Positions 50,901-63,442 of a stretch of 64,000 bases of DNA are shown piece after piece. Source of the stretch: Phylloscopus collybita (Eukaryota; Chordata; Aves; Passeriformes; Phylloscopidae); the NCBI GenBank assembly GCA_027886175.1, contig JAJNNQ010000003.1, positions 24,531,501 through 24,595,500 on the forward strand, given 5' to 3'. Within the stretch, counting starts at the first letter, position 1; every line of letters starts with the position of its first letter. The notes under the pieces are model-generated. The model was not told where the DNA came from and did no database searches. It saw only the letters and a program-made list of their open reading frames with translations. The position numbers were made by a program, and so were the translations under genes.

Positions 50901-53711
50901 GGCTAATGCAGGTAATTGCCACTCTGTGCTGTGTTTTGAATTGAACCACACAATTTTTCAGCAGCGACTTAAAGGAATGGTATTGCTTAATGACCTCTTA
51001 CCAATGACTCCACCCTGCTAGACTGTACTTGTATTATATATGAGTCAGAGATTTCCCAGTAGAAAGAACTCTTAAAGGCCAAAAAAATAAATAAATGCCA
51101 TAAACTTGTTAGAGAAACTGCTGCTAATTGGGTCTGTCCCAGGAAGTACATTTCATCCTTTCTGGGCACTTTCACTAAAGCTTTTCTCACTCTCCAAAAT
51201 GTATATAGCAATGAACAAAGAATATGGACATGGAACTTGAATCTGATTTATGTTTGATAAGCAAGAGCTTGCCTTGATAGTATGAAATGGTCCAAATGCC
51301 CCCCAAAACTAGATGAGAAATGTGTCCTTTCAGCAGGCCCCTGTGGTGATGTACTTTCTCTCACTTCCTGCAAAAGTTGCAATCAGATGACTTCCTCTTA
51401 TAATTCAAGCGGTTAAATCCTAAGTGGTTCTGAAAGAGATTTTTCAGGTAAAAATCGCCCCTCATTCTCATTCTCTTCTGTCTGTCTGTGGCACTGACCT
51501 AAGGAAAACACGAGCAGGAACTCTGTTCCCAGGAATGCCAGCTCAAGAGCATGTTCCTGAGCACTTGTCCAGGGCAGATGGGTGTGAGCTAAGAATTCCA
51601 GACTTTTTTCCGAAGAAAAAGTTACAGCCGTGAAGAAAAAAAAATGTGTGGAGTCACAACAGGGGCATCTGGCATCCCTAATGGAACTTCTCAGCTGGCA
51701 CTTTATCCTCAGCTGTGGCTACATTAAACACTACAGACTAAGGCACTTAGATGAATTAATACAATTACCTTGCCTTTTGCTCAAGTGTGTATTTTTTCCC
51801 CCTCCCATTCAGCTAGGTACAACATAACCTGTTTTTCTAGGGAAACCAACTGTGAGGAAACACTGGCAGGACTGTACTTAAAAGCACCCAACACCTCCAG
51901 CTGGGAGCAGAGGCTCTCCCACTCCAGGCTATGTCTGTGCTACAGGAAACACCCATCTGGTGTCAGCCAGAGGAGCAGGTAAGCCTGGCTTATCACCAGC
52001 TAGCTGGCAGGACAGCTCTCAGCAAATGTTGGGCAGCTTTCCACACACAGGGGAGAAAATCTCACTTGCAGTTTGGAGATGTGTCCTTCCCATGCCTTTT
52101 TCTCTGCACTGTTAGTAAGATAATTACCAGGTGACACACATTTTGAATGTGTGCCAGCTTCACTGCTGATGTAACTGTACATGAGCAGAGTTACAGCTGG
52201 GATGGATTTGGGCCAGTGTGGTTTTCATTTTAAGCTCTGTGCATTTTGTAACACAAAGACAGCAAATGTAGCTGCTATGGCTGTGACATCTTAAAGGTGC
52301 TCCAGGAGCAAGCCCTCAGAAGACAGAGTGATGCCAGTGTAGGTGCAGCAGTTCATCCTGGCTGAAGATTAAGTACCCTTATAATTAAACATCCCCGTGG
52401 AATGTTACTGTTTCTTTGCTCAGCACCACAGAAACACCCAGCACTGGATTTTTCAAGATGCCAGACAACACAAACCCGTCTTCTTAAGATTAAAAATAGA
52501 GCTCTTAATCTGATTTAATTTCCTCAACATGCTAGACACCAGAGAGCCTGAATACAAGGGGATGCAGAAATGTGGGGTGGTAGAAATGACAGAACTCACC
52601 AGAACACTCAGTTCCTTCCCACCAGGTTTTCAGTTGGTTGGTTTGTTTTTACAGTGCTACTTTTGAGCATAGCCTTCAAAACAAATTGTTTGTAATAGCT
52701 ATGTATTTTCCCACCACAAACATAATTTTGTGTTAGGAAGGACTTTCCTTCTGTGGCTAAAGGAGCAAAGCTTCATTCCCTTGCCTCTATTGCCAGGGAC
52801 ATGGCTTTTTAAAGCATTTGAAACACAAGTTGGTGGACTGGGGGACCCTGGAGCACACTTTCAAATCTTCCTTGCTGCCTTACAAAAGCTAAGCAGTTAG
52901 GTGCAATGACTCACTCACACTGACATTTTTGGGAGAGAATGATGCCTTTTATAATAACATTGATATTCCCCCATTGATGTCTCAACACTAGCTAATTTAG
53001 AAAAGAAACATGTAGTGCAAGGTTGAAAGGTCACAGGCCAGCCAAAGAACTCATGAGATCATGGGACCATGAAAGAGGCTTTGGCTTTAAAATAAAATAC
53101 CCTTTTTTCTTTTTGTTTCCTTTTTTTTACAGAAGAGAAAACTTTTCTGAAAGGCCAGGAATTTAATCTGAACTCTTCTTTCACATACTGTACAAATAAA
53201 AACTACACTGCAGAAATACTTAGGGGGGATTCAGTAGAGTTTATCTCCAGAGGTCACTTTAACCTATATTTGAGTAGAGAAATAAAGGGAGAAGGAAGGG
53301 GACACATTCACTTTTAGAAAGCTGCCAGACCTCTCTTTAAGCTCTGATGTTACCATTGTCAAGCCAATAACCTTCTTAGATTGTTCTCCCCAATTCTAGT
53401 GGGGACTCTGCAGCCTAGTGAGTGTGAAATTAAATGATGAAATATTGGATTATTTGTGGCTGTTGTGTTCTGCTCTATCCACACTGTTCTTCTCCTTTTC
53501 CCAGTCTCCCCTATTTTTCCCTGTCAGAGTTAAAGGAAAAGATAAGCCAGAGAAAGCTTACACTATAATAAACTTGCATCCATAGTGTTCTGATGTGACT
53601 GATGTTTGCACCTTTAACAGACTTTAAAGCAGATCAGGTTTGAGACTAAAATCAGGGCCAGATTTTCTTGCTTTGAGTCCTTTCAATGACTGCTAGCTCA
53701 CAAAGTATTTC

Positions 53712-53722
53712 TTTTTTTTTTC
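53712..53722. repeat. Short poly-T run
   Basis: A plain T run in an AT-rich part of the upstream flank. No element is attached. Confidence 0.7.
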
Positions 53723-56700
53723 CTTCCTCAGAAGAGGAATCTGTTAGCTTCTTCCCAATATTAGGTGAATATAAAACTAATTACAGCCTGATGGAGACTC
53801 TTTCAGTTTCCAAGTGAAACAAGAGCATCCTTTCCTTTATAAAGTAATTTGGAAATGTTAATGTGGGATATCAAAATGTGTTTGCAAAAACAGAGGAGGC
53901 CTAATGTGCTGTGTTCCCTCTTCCTTCCAGTGCAGCAGCTAACAAATGTTATTTGTTGATGCAATATATGTAGTCCATATATCTTTAGTATGAAAATTTG
54001 TTATTAAACCAATTAGGCACAGAGTGCTTTCATAACTATAGCTGCTCAAAATGAAAAAGACAAAGTGGTTTCCTAATGGAACATGCAGTTGATAAGAGAA
54101 GAAATTATTCTTTCACGTTTTCAGATATTAAGAAAAGAAGGACTAGCTCCTACAATGAAGTAATATATATTGTCCTTGCTGTCTTCCCAAACTTACATAA
54201 TAAAATGCTTAATTTCTGTGCTTTCTTGTTTTTATAACGTTAACAAGGTCCATAAAGTCTGAGGAAAGCAAGTCTGAGTCACCTGTAAAGCTTACTGAGC
54301 AGTGAGAAGAACTTACCACACTCTTAGGAACAGCATGGATTTGCTTAGCCAAGGAAGGACTGGGACTGGATAGCAGCACATCCAGAGCTCTCTGCTTAGA
54401 AGGAGACTGACCCAGTGTCACAGGAAAGAGCTTTTTGAAAGCTGTCTGCCTGTCTCTCCTAACTCCAGCCTGGTGGAACAGGAGACTCCCTCCTGACTCT
54501 CTTGACACAAGAAGCTCCTAACCTGCCTTGCCTGTCGTCATACACGCCACAGGCTCCGACATCTGTGTGACTGGCACCAGCCTGAGAGCTCAGGTTCAAT
54601 TACCAGTGCCACTATCAGAATTTAGAGCTGTTCATTTAATAGCTGCTCCCATGACCTCAAGGCAGACAAAAGCTGACCCATCAATGGCTGCCATTGATTT
54701 GATGGGTCACAAGGCAAAGACACCGTGCAGTTTGTCCACAAGGGCCTTCTTGAGTGTGGAGGCACAGCAGTGTCTGTAAATCCTTATATCAGTATGCTAT
54801 CTAACCTTCTTCTGTAGGCTTGGACAATTTCCTCCCTCCTCCCATTGCTCATTTTCCACAACTCACAAATGTCTGTTTCACACAAACAAGAAAAATGAGC
54901 TGGCAAACACCCTGCCCATAACTCAATTTTAAGGCAGAGAAATACAATTTTCCCCAAATCTTTCCTTCCTAATGTCTTGTGAAATGAACTGTTCAAAGCT
55001 ATCTATTGAAAAGGAGATGAAAATCCTTCCCTTCAAAAAAGAAGCATAATGAATGTACTCTTCACTCTTCAAGAGATGCAGCACAGCCTGCCAGAGAAAG
55101 TCCTCTTTTTCTCCATTTATGGGGTTTGATTTAGTGTTCTGTTCACATGGATTTGAAAGTTTTGATGCCATCCCTTTAACCACTGCTTTTGTGTATGAGG
55201 AACAAAATTTGAGATAGCCAAATGCAGAGGTAAAACTGCAAAACTCTTTGTCAGCAGGGATGAGTGGAACCTCCTTGCTCCAACTCCCCTCAACATCAAT
55301 GGGAATGTCCCATTATCCCAGGCAGGACTCCTGGCTGGAGAGATGCTGAGCACAGGGAAGCTCAGAGGGTCAGTGTGGAAGCAATGTTGTGTGCTCTTCC
55401 CTACAGACCCCTGAGTGGCCATTGCCCTGTGCTCTGACCCCCTCTCACTTTGCAGGCTCTCAATTCCCTGCTGTGGGCATCTGAAACCATTTCCAGCTAC
55501 AGCTGCCCGAGGAACAGCACCAAGAGCTCTTGGTGCACTTAGATGCATCCTGAGCAGCACATCAATCCCAGGACCAAGCAGCTTAGCTCCAGGGCTCCTG
55601 CCTGCCTGGAGGGGATGCTGAGGACAGACTCCTGCCCTTTGTCCTGTCCTGCCCAGCCTGCTGGGAATGGCTGGGCTCTCAGGCAGCCCAGAGAAGTATG
55701 TTTGTGTCATGTAATACTTAGGAATACTTTGGGGCAGGAACAGGTACAAAACCCCTCTGAGGGGGTTAACGTCTTTGCTGTGGTCCCCTCCCCAAATTGA
55801 TATTTCTCTGTACCACATGCATATAAAGATGCCAACAAAGAACACAAGTTATAGCTGTCCAGGAAAGTTCATTAGAACTCTTCACTCATCCATCATGATG
55901 AAATCTCTGTCTGTGCAAACTCTCCAGTAACACTGTGTATAATCTTTCTCTTCCCCCACCCTCCATGAATTTCCTTGCGTTCCCTGCCTGCTGGTCTTGT
56001 CCTGTACTCAGCTAGAGGGGTTGCTTTAGGATGTTTTTCTTCCTGTTTGGGTAGATAGCTTTGCCTTTGTAATGCTCCTCCTGGTCCTGCCAGTCCTGGG
56101 AGCACAAGGCTCAGAAGGGGAGCTGAACTCAGACCTTCCTAAGAGCAATCACAAAACCTGAGGAGGATGAGCTTTCATTTCCCTTGAATTGAATTCCCTC
56201 AGCAGTGACCCACAGCCATGCAGAGGCTTTTTCTGCATGCAGTAATCAAGAAAGTCAGGAATTCACCTCAGACCTTGCTGTGCAGGACTGCTTGTAGCCA
56301 TAGCTCTGACTCAATGATTCATCAATTTATTTGATGGACAGGGTTGATAGAAGGTCTTAAGAGCTCTCCTGAGAATCAAAATCAAAAGAAAATCCATATG
56401 TGGGGGTGCCCTATATCTTTCTAAAGCTTCTCTTATTTGGGAACTAAGCTCATCTACTTTTAATTTCATATAATGAGAAAGTATGGACTTACCTTAGTAA
56501 GAACATGGCAAATATTAATTAAGTACTAGCAAGTAAAAAGAATGTCAGTAGCTACCAGGGAGGATAAGTCTGAGAGATTGGGGTTTAGACTATATGAGAC
56601 TGAAAAAATAATAATAACCAGAAAGCATAGGAATTAAAAGAAGTGCTTGTTAATTAGAGAATATTGAAAGCAGTAAGATAATAAAAAATGTCCACTTTTC

Positions 56701-56924
56701 ACCTGTGACTATGGGGACAGCTCCTTCCCAGAATTAAATCTCTAGTCTTTCTGTACATGGTGCTGGTAGAGTGGGGTACCAACATCATCACTGTTAGATC
56801 ACTTACTTAATGATATGGAAGCATCAGATGGTGCCTGAGTGGACCCTTCTCCCCACAACCATGTGGTGGTTTTGGGCTGACCTCATGAAGCTGACATACC
56901 CATTTCTAAGAAACTCTGTCACGG

Positions 56925-56939
56925 AAAAAAAAAAAAAAA
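56925..56939. repeat. Poly-A run (15 A)
   Basis: A plain homopolymer; no SINE or retrocopy body is recognisable upstream of it. Confidence 0.9.
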
Positions 56940-59133
56940 GTCAAAATTCTATCATTGTTGCTCCTACACTGGCAGAATTTCAGGGGGGACACCTGGCTGA
57001 CTTGCTGTGCCCGTGGCTTCCTTCCCAGCTGAGCTAAACCAGTTAACATCAGCTGGGGATCTGCATCACATTCCTGGTTTCAGAACGAAACCGATTTCAT
57101 TGGGAGGACAGAGACAAATAAACTATAAATAAAACTGCATAAGGGCCTTACAAATCAGTGCTTTAAAAACTTAACTTTTCATCAATCTAACTGCTGCTCT
57201 GCTCTCTGTGATGCCACTTTATCTCAGCAGAGACACAGGCAGCCAGTATTCTTTTAACCTCAGCAGGCTGTCACTGGTCTTTGATATAGCAGCTGTCTCA
57301 TAGCTACCACTTGATTTCAATTAAACCAGGCTATATTTAGGGTGAAAATAGGGCTATTTTAAACTGCCATACCTGCCAACTTTTATTCACTCTCAGCAGT
57401 AGTTATCTTATTTGATGTACCTGGTTTTAAGCTGTGCCATCCATAAAATTAAAAAGATACCCAAAACTGTGATGTATTTTACATTCACAACACCAAAAAT
57501 CTATCATTAAAAGCAGCAGTTCTCCAGAGAAGAACACACTTTAAGGTGATAAATAACAAAATGCTCTTTACTCACAGCCAGGGTTGCTAGCACAGCCTTG
57601 CCATGGTGAGGTGATACAAATGATTCTCTGGTGCCAAAGAGAACTAAACTGAAAAATGTATTTGTGCTTCACTGATCACAGGGGTCTGCTGCTAACACGG
57701 GAAGACTCGGTGTGTGGAACATCAGTGGAGCACTTTTGTGAGGTGGTCCAACATAAAATGCTTGTTTTAGGGACAGGTTATATGATTAAAGAGTTCAGTC
57801 TCCTCACAGTTTCCCTTCAGACAGTCATTCCTTTCCTCTCCTCTATCAATATCACACATGCTTTGTCAGCTGAGAGCTGGTGAAAGCCCCATTAACAGAG
57901 ACCTCAAGCCTTGTTACCCTTGTTCCCCTTCCTTGTGGTGGGGAACACCACATTCCAGTATTCCAAAACCCTGGAATGCTCAGGTCAGTGTGAGGCCCTA
58001 ACTGTCACAAAATCTGTTCCACGCACAGCCACGCTGGGACACTGCCCTGGTACTGGGAGTGCCTCTCAGACAAAATATGTGAAGAGCCCATCTGTTTAGA
58101 TAATGCAATTACCTGCATGAGAAGTTAGGGCACAGTTTTATGTGTGAACAAGAAAGAAAATCTTCTTTGAGTCATCTAAAATTTAATAGGCTACGAACAT
58201 GGCTAAAGCAAAAGATAACTCTCTCGTGCAAAAGCCTTCTCATAAACAGTCTGTAATTACACTTGCTGCTGCTGTTGGGTTGATGGCACAGGCTTTATTA
58301 AGTGCAAGAGCTGTTTTTCTGCAAGGAAGCTTACTGGAGAGTGGATTAAAACAAGCATGATCACATCCTGACATGCATAAAATGCTGATTGTCTCACTTG
58401 CCCTATATGCCAAGTGCTTACTCTTGCAAGGTATTTGGAGCTGTCAACGCCAGCTGAACTCAGTGAGGCAGAGAGGTGCTCAGCACATCTTAAAAAACCC
58501 CTTGGCATCGAGAGCAGGCCTCAGACACACTCAGTGTTTGCCAATAAAACATACCACGGGAATGATGGCAATTACAGAGCAGCTATTTGTGTGAGCATTA
58601 CTGGAACTCCATACCCTCCTTCAGAGAAAGGACGAGGCCAAAGGGGGATGGCAGAAGTGCTCCAGCTCTGGCTCACAGGCTGGAAATCTGCCTGACCCTG
58701 ACAGACTAAATGAAGTGAACCTGTGCCTCCTTGCATGCAAAATACAACATGAAAACAAGACTGTTTAAAGGGCCAAATGGAGGCACCCTGAGAATGCCAG
58801 AAAGCTCTGCAATGTATTGTGCTGTAGCCTTCAGCTGTGTCTGTTTGGATGTATTCATCACCTCCCTCAGCTGGGACATAAAAGGGACAGGGCACACTCA
58901 CTGGGGCATTGGGACATTATTCAACATGCTGCTTTAACACTGTTATTCCAAGCAAGGCCCTAAACACTGCCTTGTTCACTTGTACTTTCACCAAGCCCAG
59001 CTGAGAAGACAGAACACTTAATTTTTATTGCTTTGTTGGTTTTTTTTTAAGTGGCATGATGATATCAGAGCACTTCAAAGCATCACAGAATTTCTGTCCA
59101 CAATAAAGATACCAAATGCTCATGCAGCCTGCC

Positions 59134-59150
59134 TTTTTTTTTTTTTTTTT
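59134..59150. repeat. Poly-T run (17 T)
   Basis: A T17 homopolymer. A T-rich word precedes it at about 59040 and an A-rich block follows at about 59240-59275, so the whole 59.0-59.3 kb stretch is low complexity. Confidence 0.9.
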
Positions 59151-59238
59151 ACTAGTTAAAACAAATAAACAACCCAAAAGTTGTGCTTCACTCTTCTTAT
59201 TCTTGCACATACTGGATCATTTTGGCTGAAACCTTACT

Positions 59239-59280
59239 TAAAAAAAAAATGCAAAAAAACAAAACAAAAAACCCCCCCAC
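59239..59280. repeat. A-rich low-complexity block
   Basis: Runs of A are broken by single T, G and C bases and end in a C7 tract. Possibly a decayed poly-A tail, but no upstream element is visible. Confidence 0.8.
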
Positions 59281-59450
59281 TACAAGTATTTCCTTATTTT
59301 GGAAGGAAAACAACCCTAACTGGAAAATGAACCTAATGGTTCTGCTTTGACAAAATGACAAGCAATTGGTAAGAAAAGAATCCTACAGTGAGAAGAGTGG
59401 GGCAACCCTCATATATCCCCAAGGTTGTTCAAGAGTGAGTTTACTGCTAA

Positions 59451-59463
59451 GTGTGTGTGTGTG
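59451..59463. repeat. (GT)6 microsatellite
   Basis: A short pure GT dinucleotide array in the upstream flank. Confidence 0.85.
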
Positions 59464-61670
59464 GAGAGGGAATTCCTCAAAGCAGAGAAGGATCCTCATT
59501 ACCTGAGAGATACAGGTGTAACAAACCCCTCTGAATGGCAGTGATTCCAATGAGATAAGATGCTTCTTTTTTTAACCACCAGGGAGGTAGATATGAGAGC
59601 AGCCCATTCAGGGATGTGTTAAAATTTCCATTTCTTGAAGTCTTAGAATCCCCAGCAGACATACAACTAAAAATACATTGGTTCCAACAGATGCTGGGAG
59701 ATCAGTGCCAGAATCTTCCAGTGCAGTGGCCAGAGCTGTGTAGGATGGTGGGCTGCAGAATTCCTCCTGTCCCCAAATGTTCCTCTTCATACAGTGAACA
59801 CACCGAATTACCATGACTGCCTTGTCAAGTGCTTGACATTTTTCATGCTGAAACCTATGGCTATTGCTTTTTGGGGCAGTCAGAGGTCTTTTAACCATTT
59901 TTCCCCTTTTAGTGTGCACACCAAACCTCTCCTGTTCCCGGGAGCGATGCCATGGCAGCGGCTGATCCACACAAGACAAGGGTGCAGCAGAGATTGCCTA
60001 CGAGCCTGCAGAACAGTTCTAATGAGTATGAGCTTAGGATGTGCTTGAACTGTGCACTCAAAACCCACTGGCTTCCCCAAATTTTGTCCCTGTCTCTGCA
60101 ATCAGACACACAGCTGTTACTCTGCAGAACCTCCTGGCATCCCACAGCTCCTTCCTCAGTACTAACCAGAGCAGAAGACCAAAAACTTGCAATCTGTTTT
60201 TCCATTTGATTACCGTAATTTCTGCCTCTTCTGGCTTCCTTTTGCTGGAGCTTAGCACCATCTCTTGTATTTTATCTTTTTTTTGGCAATGTTTACAGAT
60301 TCTTCACCTTTTGTTCTACTTCAGAACTATTCCTGATGCCTTAGAATTTGTGCGGTTTTTAACTGCATGCCTAAAATACATCTTTAATTCCTTGTTGGAT
60401 TTTCGGTGCTCTTGAGCTCCAAGGCCTTCATGCTTCTCTAACCACTCCTTATCAATTTATTCCACCTCTGATTCCCCTGTGCCAGTTGCCAATTTTTCCC
60501 CGTTGTTCTTTATTGTGAAGCTGACAAGGGGCACAGCAAAACTGACACAGCAAGGCACAGAAATGCTGCAGGAGCAGCTCAGAATTGACAAGTGACAGTG
60601 GAACAAGTGGCAGTGACCAGGTTTTCTCCCTGAGAGCTGATTGCACGTTCAGCATTCTCTGAGATGAAATAGGAATAAACAGGTATTTTGGTTTTACTCC
60701 TTTCTGTGATCTCTGGTATAGAAATATGATGAGTTTAGACCCATTACTCAGAGGAACCTCAGTTTGGCTGGAACCTACACACTATATTTGATAGACATTA
60801 GGCTTGTACTTCTTTCCTAAAGCTAAAGCAACAGATACATGACTAGGGGGGAAGGGAAGGACTTCAAGGAAGGCCATTGGGTCTGAGAAAATCTGACTGA
60901 ATGTGATGGTGGGGAGGAACCAGGCAGAGACAGCAGCAGATCAGTTTTGCTGGCCCGTTGAAGGCTCATCAATGGTGTGTCAGGAAAGGTTTGAGGCTGT
61001 GGCCCCAAGCCCCCAGTGCCAGCCCCACTGTGGGGCTGGGGGCAGCTCCCTCTGTGCACAGGAATCTGACCATGGAGACAGCTCAGGCGCAGGCCTTTTG
61101 TGCTCCACCTGCCTGGGGACACTGGGAGAAATGCAGAGAGGACCTATTCTAGTCACTGCATATAAATAGCAGCCACCCACTGTAAGCACTGGCTTTGTTC
61201 TTCTCTACTCCAGTCCAACATATAAGGCTTCCACAGCAGCCTGACCTTAAATCTCGATTCACTCCCAAATCCCAAGGGAGAGGGAGTTCTCTGAGAGCTC
61301 CTGGAGATGGGTCATTAAATTAACATTTTTGTCTCATTAGCTTTTGAAAGCAGCAGTTACAGCCGAGGGACTTGGCCTGGTGATGTACCTACACATGCAT
61401 AGCATGCTTCTACTAAACCCATTAGACCACATCTGCCCAGAGTACATTCTTCTGGCCAGAACCCATAATATTAATCTCTGCTGTGTCCTACATCCAAAAT
61501 CTAATTTTACTCTTACTGTACTGGGAGATGCTGCATGAATAAAGGGATATGTCATCCTCCCTCCTTTTGCAGATGGGTCCCACTCCTGTGCTGCAGGAAT
61601 CACAGTCACTTTGGGGATGACAGGGGGACCTTGCTCCCACCAGAAGCCCAAAGAGCACTGGTGGGAGCAA

Positions 61671-61780
61671 GGATGGATGTGGCTCTAAAGTGGTACAGTG
61701 GAAGGGTCCCTGCCCATGGCAGAGGGCTTAGAAGTAGATGATCTTTAAGGTCCCTTCCAATTCACACTGTGATTCTGAGA
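61671..61780 (+). mobile_element. CR1 LINE 3' end fragment
   Basis: GGGTCCCTGCCCATGGCAGA, then GAAGTAGATGATCTTTAAGG, TCCCTTCCAA and GTGATTCTGAG match the forward CR1 terminus. It is 5'-truncated to about 110 bases and is the only clear transposon copy in the upstream flank. Confidence 0.9.
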
Positions 61781-62434
61781 AACTGTGTAGAAAAACTGTG
61801 CAGAATATGCGGAGTACACTCTTCTGGATGAATCTGGTGAAAAAAAGACAAAGCTACCTTGCTCTGCTAATGCTGATGTTTCTCTACAGTTACAAAATTT
61901 GATTAACACATCTAATAGGACAGACATTACCTAGCAGCTGTCAGTAATTATTTAGCCTCTGGCTGGCTTGCTTACCCTGAAAAGATAAAAGAAGCTGCAA
62001 ATGTACTTCACAGCAGAGACAAGGAACTAAACAAGATTATTAGTCTTTATGAGAATGAACACCAATAAAATGGCATGCCAGAGCTTAATGCTATTTCTTG
62101 AACAAGAAGTCACTATTCTTTATAAACCTAATATTTCACAAATGCCAAGATCATGGGAAGAAGAGTGGGAAGTACTGAGGAGCACAGGACCATTCCCTAG
62201 CCACAGGTCCTGTGTGGGATGCACTCTGTGGGAACGGGGCAGGAGTGCTCACACTTTGCCCCAAGCTGGAGAAATGCCATTCACAGGAGATGTCTGTGAG
62301 CAACAGATAGCACAGAGAAGAGGGGTTATTCTCAGGAACCAATATCCACTGGGTTGTCTAGTGCATATTTGTCATTAATCTGATGGTGATGTTTGGGGCT
62401 GCCTCATTTTCCTGCTGCTCTGATTGGTAGGGTT

Positions 62435-62496
62435 GCAAGTTTACAAGAAGTAAACTTGTGCTACTCCCTTAGCACAAGTTTACTTCTAAAGCTTGC
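62435..62496. other. Long near-perfect hairpin, microRNA-precursor-sized
   Basis: Two perfect 18-nt complementary arms (62446-62463 and 62470-62487) surround a 6-nt loop CTCCCT. Outside them GCAAGTTT (62435-62442) pairs with AAA plus CTTGC (62488-62496), leaving a 3-nt bulge on the 5' side and a 1-nt bulge on the 3' side. This gives a stem of about 26 pairs in 62 bases. A competing inner fold exists, since CAAGTTTAC (62436-62444) also pairs with GTAAACTTG (62450-62458). The size suits a microRNA precursor on either strand, but the near-perfect arms also suit a small inverted-repeat transposon remnant. I recognise no known microRNA seed. Confidence 0.6.
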
Positions 62497-63411
62497 TAGG
62501 TGCTGAATCCCAAACTCTCAGGAGTATTTATGCCAAAATTTTGGGCCAGGCAGTGAGGAATATTGTATTTCTCCCACAGTCAGGAGACATCAGAGCAGAG
62601 AAATGGAAATGGATGGAAACCAATCAGCAGGGAATCCAAGTGATTTAGTGGATATCTGGCTCCGCCAGGCAGTACCACACTAAAGGTTAAACCTGGTTTT
62701 AAGTGAGACACTACACATTTAAAGTGCCTCCCTCTACTTCAAGCTTATTACAGCAATCTACAAAGTCAGTGGATTGCCTTTTGATTACATCTAGGAGACT
62801 GCAAACATCCCAGAGATGGGGTCTTTCCTCTTCTAAGTATTTGCACAGAGTGCAGCACCAGAAATATCTTTGTCAGGCACTCAGGACCGTAATGAAATAC
62901 AAACAACAGTTACCAGGAGAGAGCTGCTCAGTGCCACTGTTACCTTAGGCAAGGAGAATGCTTTGCATTAACTTAAAAGTGACACTGAAAACAGCTGAAT
63001 TAACCCAGTATTAGGGGTGTGTATTCCATAGTGTGCTGTGCTTTGAGGAATTTGGGAGCTAAACACATTTCTTTGATACCTACTCATGAAATTTTGACGT
63101 CAGAGTACCAGAGAATTAAACATGAACTGATTCCTCAGAGGTTTAGAGATTATTTCTTTCTAAATAGGCTAAAAACCCCACAGTTAAAAATTATAGCTGA
63201 AATTTTGAAACTCAGCAAGAAAGCTCAAGTTATAGTAAATAACTGGAAGATCAGAGCTGATAACAGAATTGTCTTCCCTGGCTTCTGGCCATCCTCTCTT
63301 TCATGGTTTCCCTCTTAATGAATGGTGAGTGACTGGTGGCAGTCAGGTGGGTATAACATGTAGCACCTTAGCAAGTGTAATTTAGCATTAATTATCATGC
63401 ACTTTAGATAA

Positions 63412-63442
63412 AGTTAATGGCCAACACAGTTATCCATTAACT
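63412..63442. repeat. Inverted repeat with HNF1-like half sites
   Basis: AGTTAATGG and CCATTAACT are exact complements separated by 13 bases. Each arm carries a GTTAAT half-site of the HNF1 type, but the spacing is far wider than the one base of the HNF1 consensus. Confidence 0.6.

Larger units (their letters stand above)
46742..61670. other. Upstream flank of GPC1, no gene seen
   Basis: After the CpG island ends, about 15 kb of sequence shows no exon I can recognise. Neighbours known near mammalian GPC1, such as OTOS, are not seen. The 135-codon frame at 46834-47241 begins with GTG rather than ATG and has no known domain. The 242-codon minus frame at 55117-55845 overlaps plus-strand frames and shows no domain. 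The stretches 52200-54200 and 56300-57500 are AT-rich and nearly frame-free. GPC1 regulatory elements are likely but cannot be placed. Confidence 0.55.

Noticed and set aside
54593..54612. GGTTCAATTACC, resembling a tRNA T-arm
   Set aside because: No matching A-box, acceptor stem or anticodon arm upstream.
55117..55845. 242-codon minus-strand frame with a hydrophobic start
   Set aside because: The first residues look like a membrane segment, but the rest has no family resemblance and overlaps plus-strand frames. No promoter or splice context is visible.
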